NCBI GenBank assembly: GCA_019637685.1
Contig: JAHBVF010000021.1
Coordinates: forward strand, 1 to 64,000
Reading direction: 5' to 3'
Origin: Caldilineaceae bacterium
Lineage (GTDB): Bacteria > Chloroflexota > Anaerolineae > Caldilineales > Caldilineaceae
DNA length: 64,000 bases
Made by a program: the position numbers and the translations under genes. Shown piece after piece: positions 27,183 through 36,937 of the stretch (positions are counted from its first letter, which is position 1; the number at the start of each line of letters is the position of its first letter). Under the pieces are notes generated by a model. That model was not told the DNA's origin. It saw nothing but the letters and a program-made list of their open reading frames with translations, and did not search any database.

Positions 27183-29441
27183 CTCGCCGTCCCCCATCTC
27201 CACCAGCAGACGGGCCAAATTGCCCCGCACAACCCGCGTATTGGGGTGTTGTGACCCCAATCTTTCCTCAAATATCCTCAACGCCCGCTCGTAGTAGGGC
27301 CGCGCACCCGCCAAATCTCCCTGGGCACGCAGCAGATAGCCCAGATTGTTCAGGCTCTGCGCAGTATCCGGGTGGCGCTCGCCCAGCACCTCCTCCCGTA
27401 TCCCCAGGGCACGCTCGTAGTAGGGCCGCGCCCCCGCCAAATCTCCCTGGGCACGCAGCAGTGCGCCCAGATTGTTCAGGCTACTCGCTGTATCCGGGTG
27501 GCGCTCTCCCAGCACCTCCTCCACAATCCCCAGGGCACGCTCGAAGTAGGGCCGCGCACCCGCCAGATATCCCGCCGCTTGTAGCAGATAGCCCAGATTA
27601 TTCAGGCTCGTCGCTGTATCCGGGTGGCGCTCTCCCAGCACCTCCTCCACAATCCCCAGGGCACGCTCGTAGTAGGGCCGCGCACCCGCCAGATATCCCG
27701 CCGCGTTCAAATGGAAGCCAAGCTCGTTGCAGAGATTGGCCGCGGTTTCGTCTTCCCGTTCGTTCGCCCGTTCGGTCAGATGACGCAGATGGGATTGCCA
27801 TCCCAGCAATGGACGCGGATCGCCCGCTCGATTCAACCGTCTTGCCTCTGACAGGAGAGCCGACTCAACAGCTCCAACCGCTTCCGCCCCCTGCCCCACA
27901 AAAGCAGCCAACAGCCGGTGCATCTGCACGCTGCCGTCGTCGGCCTCGTCCAGCAGGCCCAATTCCGAGAGGCGCAGGAGCGCCTCGACCGCAGACGACG
28001 GACCGCGGACCGCCGCCGACTCTTCGCGGTCTGCCGTCTGCGGTCCGCGGTCGGCCTCCCCGTTTTCTTCTGCCTCTGCCACAGTCTTCAGCAGGAGGCC
28101 CCTCGGAATCGGCTCGCCGGGGGCAAAGCAGGCGGCGCGTTGCAGAAGGGCCAGGGCCAGGGCGTCTGCCGGATCGTCGGGGTGCAGGCGGTCGAGGCTG
28201 AGGGCGAAGGTGCGGGCCACGTGCTGTTCATGGCCGGTGGGCGAAATGCCGCCGCTTTGCAGGGAGGGGTGATGCACCACATCCACCCGGCGCAGGGCGT
28301 CCAAATAGGCGGCGGGGGTGACGCTGTGGCGGTAGCGGTGCAGATAGCTACCCGCCAGATGCAGGGCCAGGGGCAGATCGCCCAACTCCGCGGCCAGGGC
28401 GTCCAGGTCCGGGTCGTCGGCGGGCAGGTCCGGGCGGAATTTGTGGAGAAAGGCCACACTTTCGGGCCGGGGCAGCACGCCCAGAGCCAGGGTTTGCACC
28501 CCCAGCACCGGGTCCCAGGCCGCGCGGCGGCTGGTCACCAGCACCCGGCAGCCGCCTGTGCGGGGTCGCCAGCAGTCCAGCAGTTCCTCTTCCTCGCAGT
28601 TGTCAAAGACCAGCAATCGGGGCGTGGCCTCCTGCCAGCGCCGCTGGACCAGCGCGGCCTGTTCGGGCAGAGGCAGATCGGGGAAATCGCCGCAGGCCGC
28701 TACCTCCGCCAGTACGGCCCCGGGGTCGGCCAAACTGAGCCAGAAGACGCCGCCGGCAAAGAAGCGCCCGTAGCGATGGACAAACTCCACGGCTAGTTGG
28801 CTCTTGCCGATGCCGCCCAGCCCCGTGGCCGCGGCGATCTGGCCGATGGCGGCGGTGCTGCCCGTTCGCAACGCCCCGGCCAGGGCCAGCAGTTCCCGCT
28901 CCCGTCCAGTGAAGAGGGGGTTGCGGCCATAGGGCATGCGCGAGCCGGGGGGCAGGGGTGCGTGGGGCGGCAAGTGGTCTGTGGGGAGATCGCCCGGCGC
29001 GACGCCGTCTGCCACACCCAGCGCTTTGAGCAGGCGCGGCCACTCCCGCGCCCGGCGGGCCGGGTCGCTGAAGTCTACGGGTTCCAGTCGGGCCAGGCGG
29101 GCGGGCAGGTCCGCTGTGGGCTGGTAGAGGAGGGGAATCACTCGTCCGTCGCCGCCGTCCACATCCAACTGGTGGGCCAGTTGCAACTGGTGCGCCAGTT
29201 GTTCGGCGAAGCGCTGCCAGTTGTCGTCCAGCCAGGCCGGGGTGATGACCAGCAGCAGGCGGCGGCTGGCAGCCAGCGTCGTTTCCCAGTTCTCCACCCG
29301 AGGGCGGCCCGGCGTGAAACCCTCCTGGGTGGCGACGGCGAGACCCGCGGCTTCCAGGTCCGGTTTCAGCCGGTTGTGGACCCAATCCTCCTCCGCGGGG
29401 CTGTGGGCGATGAACAGGTCGTAGGTGGGTGGATTGGGCAT
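27180..29441 (-). CDS. TIR-NB-ARC-TPR (STAND) protein
   Basis: A 753-residue soluble protein. Residues 1-140 form a TIR-like domain (YDLFIAHSPAEEDWV; VITPAWLDDNWQRFAEQ, with a Glu near the family catalytic site). The NB-ARC core has P-loop GLGGIGKSQ at about 205, LLVFDNC as Walker B near 280, LVTSRR, LGDLPLAL and an MHD-like VQMHRLL. A repeat-derived segment interrupts the winged-helix region at about 460-480. From about 570 come four 42-residue kinesin-light-chain-type TPRs (ARPYYERALGI.EEVLGERHPDTA). ATG 29441 is chosen because the TIR fold starts there. Such proteins act as regulators or anti-phage sensors. Confidence 0.85.
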   Translation of the reverse strand: MPNPPTYDLFIAHSPAEEDWVHNRLKPDLEAAGLAVATQEGFTPGRPRVENWETTLAASRRLLLVITPAWLDDNWQRFAEQLAHQLQLAHQLDVDGGDGRVIPLLYQPTADLPARLARLEPVDFSDPARRAREWPRLLKALGVADGVAPGDLPTDHLPPHAPLPPGSRMPYGRNPLFTGRERELLALAGALRTGSTAAIGQIAAATGLGGIGKSQLAVEFVHRYGRFFAGGVFWLSLADPGAVLAEVAACGDFPDLPLPEQAALVQRRWQEATPRLLVFDNCEEEELLDCWRPRTGGCRVLVTSRRAAWDPVLGVQTLALGVLPRPESVAFLHKFRPDLPADDPDLDALAAELGDLPLALHLAGSYLHRYRHSVTPAAYLDALRRVDVVHHPSLQSGGISPTGHEQHVARTFALSLDRLHPDDPADALALALLQRAACFAPGEPIPRGLLLKTVAEAEENGEADRGPQTADREESAAVRGPSSAVEALLRLSELGLLDEADDGSVQMHRLLAAFVGQGAEAVGAVESALLSEARRLNRAGDPRPLLGWQSHLRHLTERANEREDETAANLCNELGFHLNAAGYLAGARPYYERALGIVEEVLGERHPDTATSLNNLGYLLQAAGYLAGARPYFERALGIVEEVLGERHPDTASSLNNLGALLRAQGDLAGARPYYERALGIREEVLGERHPDTAQSLNNLGYLLRAQGDLAGARPYYERALRIFEERLGSQHPNTRVVRGNLARLLVEMGDGE

Positions 29442-29843
29442 GGAAAGGGTTTTCAGGTGTTGGGTGGATAGGCCCGCCGAATCAATTCGGCGTCTGTTAC
29501 GGGAAACCCGCTGAAACGGGTTCGGAATGCGCCGGCAGTGCGTTTCAACGCACTTTCCGTAGCAGACGCCGGTTTGCAACCGGCGTTCGCCGACCGCGCA
29601 CGACTCCCAATGGGTACTGACATTCCCCAGCACGCGCAAGTATAGCATTGCGTAGAGAAGCGTTCAAGTGTAAGTTCCCTACGTCTCTGCGAGAAAATTT
29701 GATAATCTCCCGCAGAGACGCAGCGGCGCAGCGACAAAAGCGCGCCTTCTTTCCTCCCCGCTCCTTTTGCGCTACAATACCCCCAACGAAAATCACCCGT
29801 TCACCGAACCACCCGTTCACCCAATCGCCCCGGAGTGTGCCCA
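29442..29843. other. 402-bp divergent gap with hairpin cluster
   Basis: No gene. It contains four short hairpins between 29476 and 29585, a GCAGAGACGCAGCGGCGCAG repeat (about 29665-29740) and a possible -10 TACAAT (29773-29778) for the alcohol dehydrogenase. Confidence 0.6.
29476..29585. repeat. Cluster of four short perfect hairpins
   Basis: Stems: 29476-29481 with 29486-29491; 29506-29510 with 29517-29521; 29537-29544 with 29547-29554; 29567-29574 with 29578-29585. All lie in the 5' leader of the first TIR gene. Closely spaced stems of this kind resemble composite intergenic repeats. Confidence 0.55.
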
Positions 29844-30944
29844 ATGAAAATACGCGCTGCCTACGTCCCCGAAAGCAACCGGCTGACCGTCGCTGAAGTC
29901 GAACTGGACCCGCCGAAGGAGAAAGAACTGCTCGTACGCATCCACGCCGCGGGGGTCTGCCATTCGGATTTGCACACACTGAAAGGTGAACTGCGCACAG
30001 TGCCGCCGCTGGTGTTGGGCCACGAGGGCGCGGGGGTGGTGGAGGCAGTCGGGCCGGGCGTCACCCGTTTCGCGGTGGGCGACCGGATTCTGGTCAACTG
30101 GCTGCCCGCCTGCCACATCTGCACCCAATGCCAGCGCGGGCGGCCCAATCTGTGCGAGCGGCTGGCCTCCACCACCTATCAAGGCGCGCTCATCGACGGC
30201 ACGTCCCGCCTCCATTCCCTGGAAGGCGCATCGGTCAAGCAATACCTGGGTTCTTCCACAATGGCCGACTACGCGGTCATCCCCGAAGACGGCGCGGTGC
30301 CCCTCTTCGACGGCGTGCCCTTTGAGGTGGGCGCGATTATCGGCTGCGCGGTCATCACCGGCGTGGGCGCGGTCATCAACACGGCCAAAGTGCGCCCCGG
30401 CAGCAGCGCCGCGGTCATCGGCTGTGGGGGCGTCGGCCTCAGCGCGGTGCTGGGCTGTGGAGTGGCGGGCTGTCATACGGTTATTGCCGTCGATGTCTTC
30501 GACGAGAAGCTGGAATTCGCCAAGCAGTTGGGCGCGACCCACACCGTCAACGCCCGCCAGGAAGACCCGGTGAAAGCACTCAAAACCATCACCGGCGGCG
30601 GCCCGGACTACAGCTTCGACAGCGTTGGCTCGGCACGCACGATTTCCCAGGCCCTCAACGCCACCGGCCCCGCGGGTGTCACGACAGTGATGGGACTCCA
30701 TTCAGCGCTGGAAGATGTGACCATCTCCGCGGGCCAACTGATCTTCCAGAACAAATCCCTGCTTGGCTCCTTCGCCGGTTCTGCCCGGCCCGACATCGAC
30801 CTACCCAATCTGCAACGGCTCTATCTGGCGGGCAAGCTGGACCTGGACAGCCTCATCACCAAACGCTATCCCCTGGACGACATCGCCCTGGCCTTTGAGG
30901 ATATGGAGGCCGGGAAGGTGGCGCGGGGGGTGCTGGTGTTCTGA
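29844..30944 (+). CDS. Zinc-dependent alcohol dehydrogenase
   Basis: A 366-residue medium-chain dehydrogenase. The catalytic zinc site is formed by the Cys in GVCHSDLH and GHEGAGVVEAVG; the structural zinc loop has four Cys in CHICTQCQRGRPNLC. The cofactor motif is VIGCGGVGLSAV. The arrangement resembles class III/NDMA-type enzymes. ATG 29844 follows CGGAG. The next gene begins 105 bp downstream, so co-expression with the thiamine-diphosphate enzyme is plausible. Substrate unknown. Confidence 0.92.
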   Translation: MKIRAAYVPESNRLTVAEVELDPPKEKELLVRIHAAGVCHSDLHTLKGELRTVPPLVLGHEGAGVVEAVGPGVTRFAVGDRILVNWLPACHICTQCQRGRPNLCERLASTTYQGALIDGTSRLHSLEGASVKQYLGSSTMADYAVIPEDGAVPLFDGVPFEVGAIIGCAVITGVGAVINTAKVRPGSSAAVIGCGGVGLSAVLGCGVAGCHTVIAVDVFDEKLEFAKQLGATHTVNARQEDPVKALKTITGGGPDYSFDSVGSARTISQALNATGPAGVTTVMGLHSALEDVTISAGQLIFQNKSLLGSFAGSARPDIDLPNLQRLYLAGKLDLDSLITKRYPLDDIALAFEDMEAGKVARGVLVF

Positions 30945-30950
30945 AAGCGA

Positions 30951-31008
30951 CCGCGGACCGCAGACCGCGGACCGCTCCCTTTCTGCGGTCAGCCGTCCGC
31001 GGTCTGCG
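30951..31008. repeat. Dispersed GACCGCGGACCGC palindromic repeat, copy 2
   Basis: Alternating GACCGCGGACCGC / GCGGTCTGCGG units form nested stems between the alcohol dehydrogenase and the next gene. The same units occur inside the first TIR gene (28000-28062) and upstream of coxB (50108-50155). Confidence 0.7.
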
Positions 31009-31049
31009 CTCAATTACACCCAATAAACCCCAGGAAACGAGACTCCCCT

Positions 31050-32666
31050 ATGCCCACAACCGCCCAAACCCTGGCCGATGCCCTTTACGCCGCGGGCATC
31101 GATACTGTTTTCGGTATGCCCGGCGGCGAAGTCGTGGCCGTGCTGGAAGCCATGCGTCAGCGGGGCATTCGCTTTGAACTGATGCACCACGAAACCAGCG
31201 CGGTCTTTGCCGCGGACGCCTACGCCCGCACGACCGGGAATAGGGGCGGGGGCATCGGCTGCGTGCTGACGACCCTCGGCCCCGGCGCGACGAACGCGGT
31301 GGCCGGTGTGGCCCACGCCTGGCTGGACCGTGCGCCCGTCGTTGTCATCACCGCGCAGAAGCCCGCGGAGCTGCTGCCCGACTACACCCACCAGGTGGTG
31401 GACCTCCACGCCATCTTTGCGCCCATCACCAAAGCCACTGTCGAAGTCACCGCCGGGAACGCGGCCAGCGCTATCCCGCAGACAATTGCCCTCACCCGCA
31501 GCGGGCGGCCCGGCCCCGTTCACCTGCAAATCAGCAACGAAGAGGCGGTCAAAGAAGTATCAGGTGCCGAGTATCCGGTGTCGGGTGTCGCCGCACCCCC
31601 TCTGCCCAATAATCCAACCACCCAATCGCCAGACTTCTCTGACATCTTGTCATCCCGTCATCCTGTCATCCTCGTCGGCCTGGGCCTGGAACCCGACGCG
31701 CCCTACGCTGCTCTGCAAGAACTGGCCGAAGCCGCCAACGCGCCGGTGATTGTCCTGCCCAAGGCCAAAGGCGCGCTCCCCGACGACCACCCGCTGGCCG
31801 CGGGAACCCTCGGCCTGACCCGCACAGACCCGGCCTACGCGATTCTGGACGAGGCGGATTGTGTGTTGGCTGTCGGGTTTGATGTGGTGGAACTGGTGAA
31901 AAAATGGGAGCATCCCGCGCCGCTGCTCTGGATTGCCAACTGGGCCAACGAAGACCCGGTGCTGCCCGCGGTCGCGGAGTACGTCGGGCCGATTGGTCCA
32001 ATCCTGCAACAGTTGAGCGACAACAGCTTTGCCACCGACCCGGCCTGGGGCGCGATCCGCGTCCAACAATTGCGGGAGAAGCTGGCTGCTCGGACCCTGC
32101 CGGAGCCTGAAGCGGGGAAGATTCTGCCCCAGCACTATCTGGCTGCCATGCGCCGCCACCTGCCCGCGGACGGTCTGCTGGCTGTGGATGTGGGCAGCCA
32201 CAAAATTTTCAGCAGCCTGGAATGGCCCGCGCTGCACCCCAACCGCTTCTATCTCTCCAACGGACTCTCCTGTATGGGATTCGCCCTGCCCGCGGCCATC
32301 GGCGCGGCCCTGGCCCGGCCCGGCGAACCGGTGATGTGTCTCATCGGCGACGCGGGGCTGGCTATGTGTCTGGGCGAACTGAACGTCCTGGCCCGCTTGA
32401 AACTGCCCGTCACTGTCGTCGTGCCTGTGGACAACGCCATCGATCTCATCCGCGCCCACCAGCAGCGCCAGGGCGCGCCCGTCCACGGCACTGAATTCCC
32501 CGCGCCCGACTACTGCGCCATTGCCGCGGCCCACGGAATCCCCAGCGCCCGCGCCACCAGCGAAGCCGAATGCGACGCGGCCCTGGCCCTGGCCGTCGCC
32601 AGCCGCGGCCCTTTTCTGGTGGAGGCCCACATCGATCCCATCGGCTATCCCACAACGCCGCGCTGA
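31050..32666 (+). CDS. Thiamine-diphosphate enzyme, acetolactate synthase large-subunit-like
   Basis: A 538-residue enzyme with the three-domain ALS/pyruvate-oxidase layout. The PYR domain has FGMPGGEVV and the activating Glu in HHETSAVFAADAYAR, followed by TLGPGATNAV. The PP domain has IGDAGLAMCLGEL...VPVDNAIDLI, where the usual GDG reads GDA and NN reads DN. A low-complexity segment (about 170-205) sits between domains 1 and 2. No small regulatory subunit lies nearby, so a decarboxylase or catabolic ALS role is as likely as branched-chain synthesis. Confidence 0.85.
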   Translation: MPTTAQTLADALYAAGIDTVFGMPGGEVVAVLEAMRQRGIRFELMHHETSAVFAADAYARTTGNRGGGIGCVLTTLGPGATNAVAGVAHAWLDRAPVVVITAQKPAELLPDYTHQVVDLHAIFAPITKATVEVTAGNAASAIPQTIALTRSGRPGPVHLQISNEEAVKEVSGAEYPVSGVAAPPLPNNPTTQSPDFSDILSSRHPVILVGLGLEPDAPYAALQELAEAANAPVIVLPKAKGALPDDHPLAAGTLGLTRTDPAYAILDEADCVLAVGFDVVELVKKWEHPAPLLWIANWANEDPVLPAVAEYVGPIGPILQQLSDNSFATDPAWGAIRVQQLREKLAARTLPEPEAGKILPQHYLAAMRRHLPADGLLAVDVGSHKIFSSLEWPALHPNRFYLSNGLSCMGFALPAAIGAALARPGEPVMCLIGDAGLAMCLGELNVLARLKLPVTVVVPVDNAIDLIRAHQQRQGAPVHGTEFPAPDYCAIAAAHGIPSARATSEAECDAALALAVASRGPFLVEAHIDPIGYPTTPR

Positions 32667-32814
32667 TGGCAAAAAGCAGGAGAGGACGACCAGAGATGGG
32701 CGCGTATTTTTTGCTTTCCGGGTGCATCCCCGATTGGGGGTGCGGTGGCTGATTCCGGGAATCGGTTATCCCCATTTCTGAGATGCACCCTTGCTTTCTT
32801 GCTTTCCCCTCCAT

Positions 32815-32843
32815 TTGCACGGGGTGCAGACCTGCGCTATAAT
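32815..32843 (+). promoter_or_regulatory. Sigma-70 promoter of rpmG
   Basis: TTGCAC (32815-32820), 17-bp spacer, perfect TATAAT (32838-32843). It ends 50 bp before the L33 start codon. Confidence 0.7.
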
Positions 32844-32893
32844 AGATCAGTTAGATTTTTGCCCGCTATGGACCGATCGAAGGAGAAAGCACA

Positions 32894-33055
32894 ATGGCTA
32901 GGAAAGGCCCCCGCGTACTCGTCAAGCTGCGCAGCACAGAAAGCAGCCACATGTACCTGAGCGAAAAGAACCGCCGCAACGACACCCAGCGGCTGGAACT
33001 GAAAAAGTATGACCCCACTTTGCGCCGCCACGTAATCTATCGGGAAACCCGCTAG
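32894..33055 (+). CDS. rpmG: 50S ribosomal protein L33
   Basis: A 53-residue basic protein: [16 protein letters not shown], then [21 protein letters not shown] and the terminal IYRETR, matching L33. It lacks the CxxC zinc pairs and is thus the C-minus (zinc-independent) form. AAGGAG lies 9 nt before the ATG. It has its own promoter and is followed by a classical intrinsic terminator, so it is a single-gene unit rather than part of the usual secE-nusG cluster. Confidence 0.95.
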   Translation: MARKGPRVLVKLRSTESSHMYLSEKNRRNDTQRLELKKYDPTLRRHVIYRETR

Positions 33056-33087
33056 AATCGGCAGGCCACAATTTTCATGTACTGATC

Positions 33088-33134
33088 GCATCCGCTGGCC
33101 GAGAAGATTTCTCTGATCCAGCGGATGCTTTTTT
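33088..33134 (+). terminator. Intrinsic terminator after rpmG
   Basis: An 11-bp stem (33088-33098 with 33118-33128) is followed at once by a run of T residues. The loop contains a second small stem. It lies just before the ribosome site of the next gene. Confidence 0.85.
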
Positions 33135-33157
33135 CGTTCCCAGGGAGAAGCAGCACA

Positions 33158-33640
33158 ATGAAAAAGACATATCCGGTTCTGCTGATTTCCGGCCTGATGG
33201 GGTTGGTGCTGGCTCTGCTGTTGACGGTAGGCCACAATGGGGCAGCTTTGGCTGCCATGCCCGCGGCATTGACCCCAACTGCCGAGCCGCCAACCGTCAC
33301 ACCTGTGCCGCCCACGGCCACGCCAATCCCACCCACGGCCACACCTGTGCCGCCCACAGCAACGCCAATCCCGCCCACGGCCGTACCGCCCACGGCCGTA
33401 CCGCCCACGGCCACGCCTGTGCCAGCCACCGACACACCCGTGCCGCCGGTTTCCCAGCCGGTCAACACAGCCACGGCCATACCCGCCACGCCAGACCCAA
33501 CGGCCACACCCCTGCCGCCGGAAACCCTGCCCGAAACGGGTGGTTCTGCACCGGCCAGCAGTAGCCCCCTTTGGCTGGGGCTGATCGCCGGGGCAGTGCT
33601 CTTGCTGGGTCTATTCCTGCGCCGCCAACACCGTGCCTAG
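33158..33640 (+). CDS. Pro/Thr-stalk surface protein with C-terminal LPETG anchor
   Basis: A 160-residue exported protein. Residues 1-30 are a signal peptide ([21 protein letters not shown]). Residues 40-120 are an extended stalk of repeated [12 protein letters not shown] units. The C-terminus has LPETGG, a hydrophobic stretch ([17 protein letters not shown]) and RRQHRA: a full sortase-type sorting signal. Its stop overlaps the C25 protease start, so the two are translated together. It carries no globular domain, so it may serve as a wall-tethered spacer. Confidence 0.85.
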   Translation: MKKTYPVLLISGLMGLVLALLLTVGHNGAALAAMPAALTPTAEPPTVTPVPPTATPIPPTATPVPPTATPIPPTAVPPTAVPPTATPVPATDTPVPPVSQPVNTATAIPATPDPTATPLPPETLPETGGSAPASSSPLWLGLIAGAVLLLGLFLRRQHRA

Positions 33641-36578
33641 GCCACACCAACCGCACACCAGTGTACGCATACTTGCACGCGCACTTGCCCGTCTCCTTCT
33701 CTCTGTTGGACTGCTGCTGATCCCACAAGCAACCCGCGCACTGCCCCGGCCTGCGCCTGACACCCCAGGCCAGGCCGGGGACAGTGCGCCGTTCATCCCC
33801 ACGCCCGGCGAAGGCTGGCGCATCGACCAGACCGCCGCAAGCACAAGCGTCCAGTGGACGCCAACTTCCCGCAGCGGCAGCGCCCAGCCCCTCTGGCAGG
33901 ATTGGCCTCTCGTCACTTTGGCAGGACGCCAGCTTCCCGCACGGCTGCTCACCTTTGCTGCCACCGGCCCCGCCTCGCCCCAACTCATCATCGACAGCCT
34001 GACCAGCCAGGCCAACACCCTGCGCACCCTGCCCGGCCAGACCGTTCAAGCGTCTATTCCCCAGCCGTTGGGAATGGCCCCCCGACCAGACCTGGCCCAG
34101 TCCATCAACGACGCGCTCCCAGAGACGCCGGTGCTTGCCCTGCGCCGGGGCCGGATGGCCGGGACAGAACTGCTTGTCGTTGCGGTCAGCCCCCTCTTCA
34201 GCCGCGGGGGCAGCATACGCAGCGTTACCGATCTCGCCTTTACTGTCACCGGGGCCAGCCTGTGGACAGCCGATCGCGGCTTGCCCCAGACCCCCTCCAT
34301 TATTTCCGACATTTCCGACACACCTGTCGGCCCCGATCCTTTCAGCGCCCTGCCCCGCCTGCAGATCGCGGTCACCGAACAGGGCATACAGGAGATTCCC
34401 CTGGCCGCGCTGGTCAGCCACAAACTGATCAGCGACAACAGCCAACTGCCTCTTCTGCACCTGACCCACCGGGGCCAGAGTGTGGCCATAGAAATCACCG
34501 ACGACCTGCTCCGCTTCTACGCGCCGCCGCCTGGCGACCGCTGGAACCAGGCCGATCTCTACTGGCTGGTGGTGGACGATAGCCCCAGCCCCCGTATGCA
34601 AACCCGCGCCGCCACCGACCCGGAAAACGCCACCCTCCCCACCCAAAACTGGGCCTGGGAGACAGGCAATTGGTCCAGTCCCGCGCTCTACGATTCCACC
34701 CAGGCAGGTCAGGATGGGGACCACTGGTTCAGTCTGGACCTGCGCAGCGGCCCCGAACTACCTGTCATTACCCACACCCTGCCCATCCCATCGCTTCTGC
34801 CGCCCCTGGCCGCCAGCGCCACTGTCACTTTTTACGTTTCGGGCTACACGAAGGGAGATCATTCGCTACGTGTGTCCTCGCCCGCTTTCACAGAGACACA
34901 GCTTTTTTGGGAAGGAAGCGGTGAGCGCAGTCTCTCCTTTGCCGTGGATTCCCGCGGGCAAAGCCTGGCGCTGATGACAGTGGAGGGGGCCGCGCCCGAT
35001 GGGGTGATGTTCGATTCCCTGGCCTGGCAGCGTCCAGTGGCCCTGCGCTTTGGCTACACAGGCGGCCTCTTTGCCAACGGGGCCACAGAGACACATCTGG
35101 AACTGGCCGAGTTGGCGAAGAGCAGCCGTCTCTACGACATCACCGACCCCCGCCAGCCCGTGCGGGTGGAAATACCCGTGACCAATAATAGCACGCTGCT
35201 TCTGTCCAGCGCGCCCCACAGCCGCTTCCTCCTCGACACCGACCAGACCAGTCTCTATCTACCGCTGATCGGCGGCGGCTCGACGGCCGCGCCAGAAGCC
35301 CGACTGCCAGCCGAAGCCGAACTACGATCCGCGCCCCGTCTGGAACTGCGCCCCCCCATCGACCTGCGGCCCTTTCTGAACACGGATGCACTCTATATTG
35401 CTCCGGCCCAATTCCATCCGGCCCTGCAACCCCTGCTCGATTACCGGGCCAGCCAGGGCTATCAGACTGCCCTCGTCGATATCCAGTATATCTACGCGGG
35501 GTGGAGTGGAGGCCACGTGGACCCGGCAGCCATCCGGGATTTTGTGCGCTGGGCGGTCGCCAACAGCAGCCGCCGTCTCCAAGCCCTTGTGCTGGTGGGG
35601 GATGCCACCAGCGATCCCCACAATTATACGGGACGGAATAACACCAATTTCATCCCGCCCTATCTTCTGCCCGTGGATCCCTGGCTGGGCGAAACGGCTT
35701 GCGATTCCTGCTTCGGCCAGGTGGACGGGGCCTCGCCCCTGGACGATATCTTGCCCGATATTCCTGTGGGACGCATCCCGGCCAAGAGCAGCGAAGAGGT
35801 GGCCTTTTATGTAAAAAAGCTGCTGGCCTATGAACAGACACCCGCGCCTCTGGCCCAGCGCGCCCGCATGATTTTTATTGCCGACAATTTTCAGGACGCG
35901 TCCGGGCGTGTGGACGGAGCCGGAGATTTCGCCCTGTCCGCGGATGGCGCGGTGGCCCAGCAACCGGAGAGGGCGGTGATCGAGCGGGTCTATTTTGATC
36001 CGTCGCCCACCCACAGCCAGGCCCCCTGGCGGGAGGCGAATCCGGTGACGGCCTGGCGCAAAACTCTGGACGCGCTCAACCGGGGCGGGGGCTTTGCCAG
36101 CTATATCGGCCACGCGCACCAATGGCAGTTGGCCTCCACCGACCTGAACGCGGAGCCACCCTATCTGCTGGGGCTTTACGACGCGGATGGGCTGACAAAC
36201 GAAGGAAATTTGCCTGTCCTGCTGGAGATGAGCTGTTTGACGGGGATGTTTCAATTGCCTGCGTTCAGCGGCACAACCATCGACGAGCGGCTGCTGCTCC
36301 ACACCAAAGGCGGGGCCGCGGCCATCTGGTCCTCCACCGGTTTTGGTGTGGCCTACGGCCACGACGCGCTACAACGGGGCTTCTATCGCCACTTCTGGTC
36401 ATTGGCCCAGGCCGACAAGCGCTTGGGCGCGCTCACCCAGGCTGGCTATCTGGCGCTTTTTGCCGAAGGGCTGTGCTGCCAGGAGAGCCTGCGCACATTC
36501 GTCATCCTCGGCGATCCGCTTACACGCCCCCAAGCCGCGGTGGAGCATTCCCTGTGGATGCCGACAGTTGGACACTGA
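33633..36578 (+). CDS. Secreted gingipain-type cysteine protease (peptidase C25 family)
   Basis: A 981-residue exported protein from a GTG that overlaps the previous gene by 8 bp. A signal peptide ends near ATRA (about 38). The N-terminal propeptide and beta-sandwich region run to about 570, including an LYLPLIGGG stretch. The C25 domain follows ([26 protein letters not shown]), with catalytic His in YIGHAH at about 827 and Cys in EMSCLTG at about 868, both intact. Family members are Arg/Lys-specific endopeptidases. Coupling to the LPETG protein suggests a surface-displayed proteolysis unit. Confidence 0.88.
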   Translation: MPRPHQPHTSVRILARALARLLLSVGLLLIPQATRALPRPAPDTPGQAGDSAPFIPTPGEGWRIDQTAASTSVQWTPTSRSGSAQPLWQDWPLVTLAGRQLPARLLTFAATGPASPQLIIDSLTSQANTLRTLPGQTVQASIPQPLGMAPRPDLAQSINDALPETPVLALRRGRMAGTELLVVAVSPLFSRGGSIRSVTDLAFTVTGASLWTADRGLPQTPSIISDISDTPVGPDPFSALPRLQIAVTEQGIQEIPLAALVSHKLISDNSQLPLLHLTHRGQSVAIEITDDLLRFYAPPPGDRWNQADLYWLVVDDSPSPRMQTRAATDPENATLPTQNWAWETGNWSSPALYDSTQAGQDGDHWFSLDLRSGPELPVITHTLPIPSLLPPLAASATVTFYVSGYTKGDHSLRVSSPAFTETQLFWEGSGERSLSFAVDSRGQSLALMTVEGAAPDGVMFDSLAWQRPVALRFGYTGGLFANGATETHLELAELAKSSRLYDITDPRQPVRVEIPVTNNSTLLLSSAPHSRFLLDTDQTSLYLPLIGGGSTAAPEARLPAEAELRSAPRLELRPPIDLRPFLNTDALYIAPAQFHPALQPLLDYRASQGYQTALVDIQYIYAGWSGGHVDPAAIRDFVRWAVANSSRRLQALVLVGDATSDPHNYTGRNNTNFIPPYLLPVDPWLGETACDSCFGQVDGASPLDDILPDIPVGRIPAKSSEEVAFYVKKLLAYEQTPAPLAQRARMIFIADNFQDASGRVDGAGDFALSADGAVAQQPERAVIERVYFDPSPTHSQAPWREANPVTAWRKTLDALNRGGGFASYIGHAHQWQLASTDLNAEPPYLLGLYDADGLTNEGNLPVLLEMSCLTGMFQLPAFSGTTIDERLLLHTKGGAAAIWSSTGFGVAYGHDALQRGFYRHFWSLAQADKRLGALTQAGYLALFAEGLCCQESLRTFVILGDPLTRPQAAVEHSLWMPTVGH

Positions 36579-36870
36579 TGGCTGATCCGTCCCAGACTGC
36601 TCCATCCCCGCCCCTATCCGATCTGAAGGCCCTGCGCCAGCAGGTCCCGGATGTTTTCCGCGCCTTTTCCATCAAAAATGTGGGCCGGGTCTATCGCTAT
36701 AGCTATCTGCGGGTTCAGATTCGCCAAAAGATCGAAGACCTGACAGCAGATGCCTTTGTCCGGGCATGGGAAGTCTGTGCCTTCCTTCCAATGGCGAGGA
36801 ACCCCTCTGCTGGGCTGGTTGCTGCGCATTGCCTACAATCTGGTCGCCGATACCTATCTGGGCTGTCTTC
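36578..36870 (+). pseudogene. Frameshifted ECF sigma-factor remnant
   Basis: From the ATG overlapping the protease stop (TGATG), residues 27-63 match sigma-70 region 2: VGRVYRYSYLRVQIRQ and KIEDLTADAFVRAWE. The frame then shifts near 36775 and continues in another frame as FQWRGTPLLGWLLRIAYNLVADTY, the next part of region 2. Region 4 is missing, so the gene is inactive. It was probably a regulator co-transcribed with the protease pair. Confidence 0.8.
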
Positions 36871-36937
36871 AGCAATTTTTGCGTGTTCATTGGCGTATGC
36901 TTCCTTCTGGACTATGCGTAAGCTATCCGCATAATTC

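Noticed and set aside
29476..29585. Possible CRISPR-like array of short repeats
   Set aside because: The stems differ in sequence and there is no constant repeat-spacer period. They are separate hairpins.
31014..31529. Minus-strand frame at the start of the thiamine-diphosphate enzyme
   Set aside because: Antisense to conserved PYR-domain motifs, with no independent support.
32894..33135. tRNA or secE/nusG genes near rpmG, a common arrangement
   Set aside because: Inspection showed only L33 and an intrinsic terminator. No cloverleaf or SecE/NusG-like frame follows.
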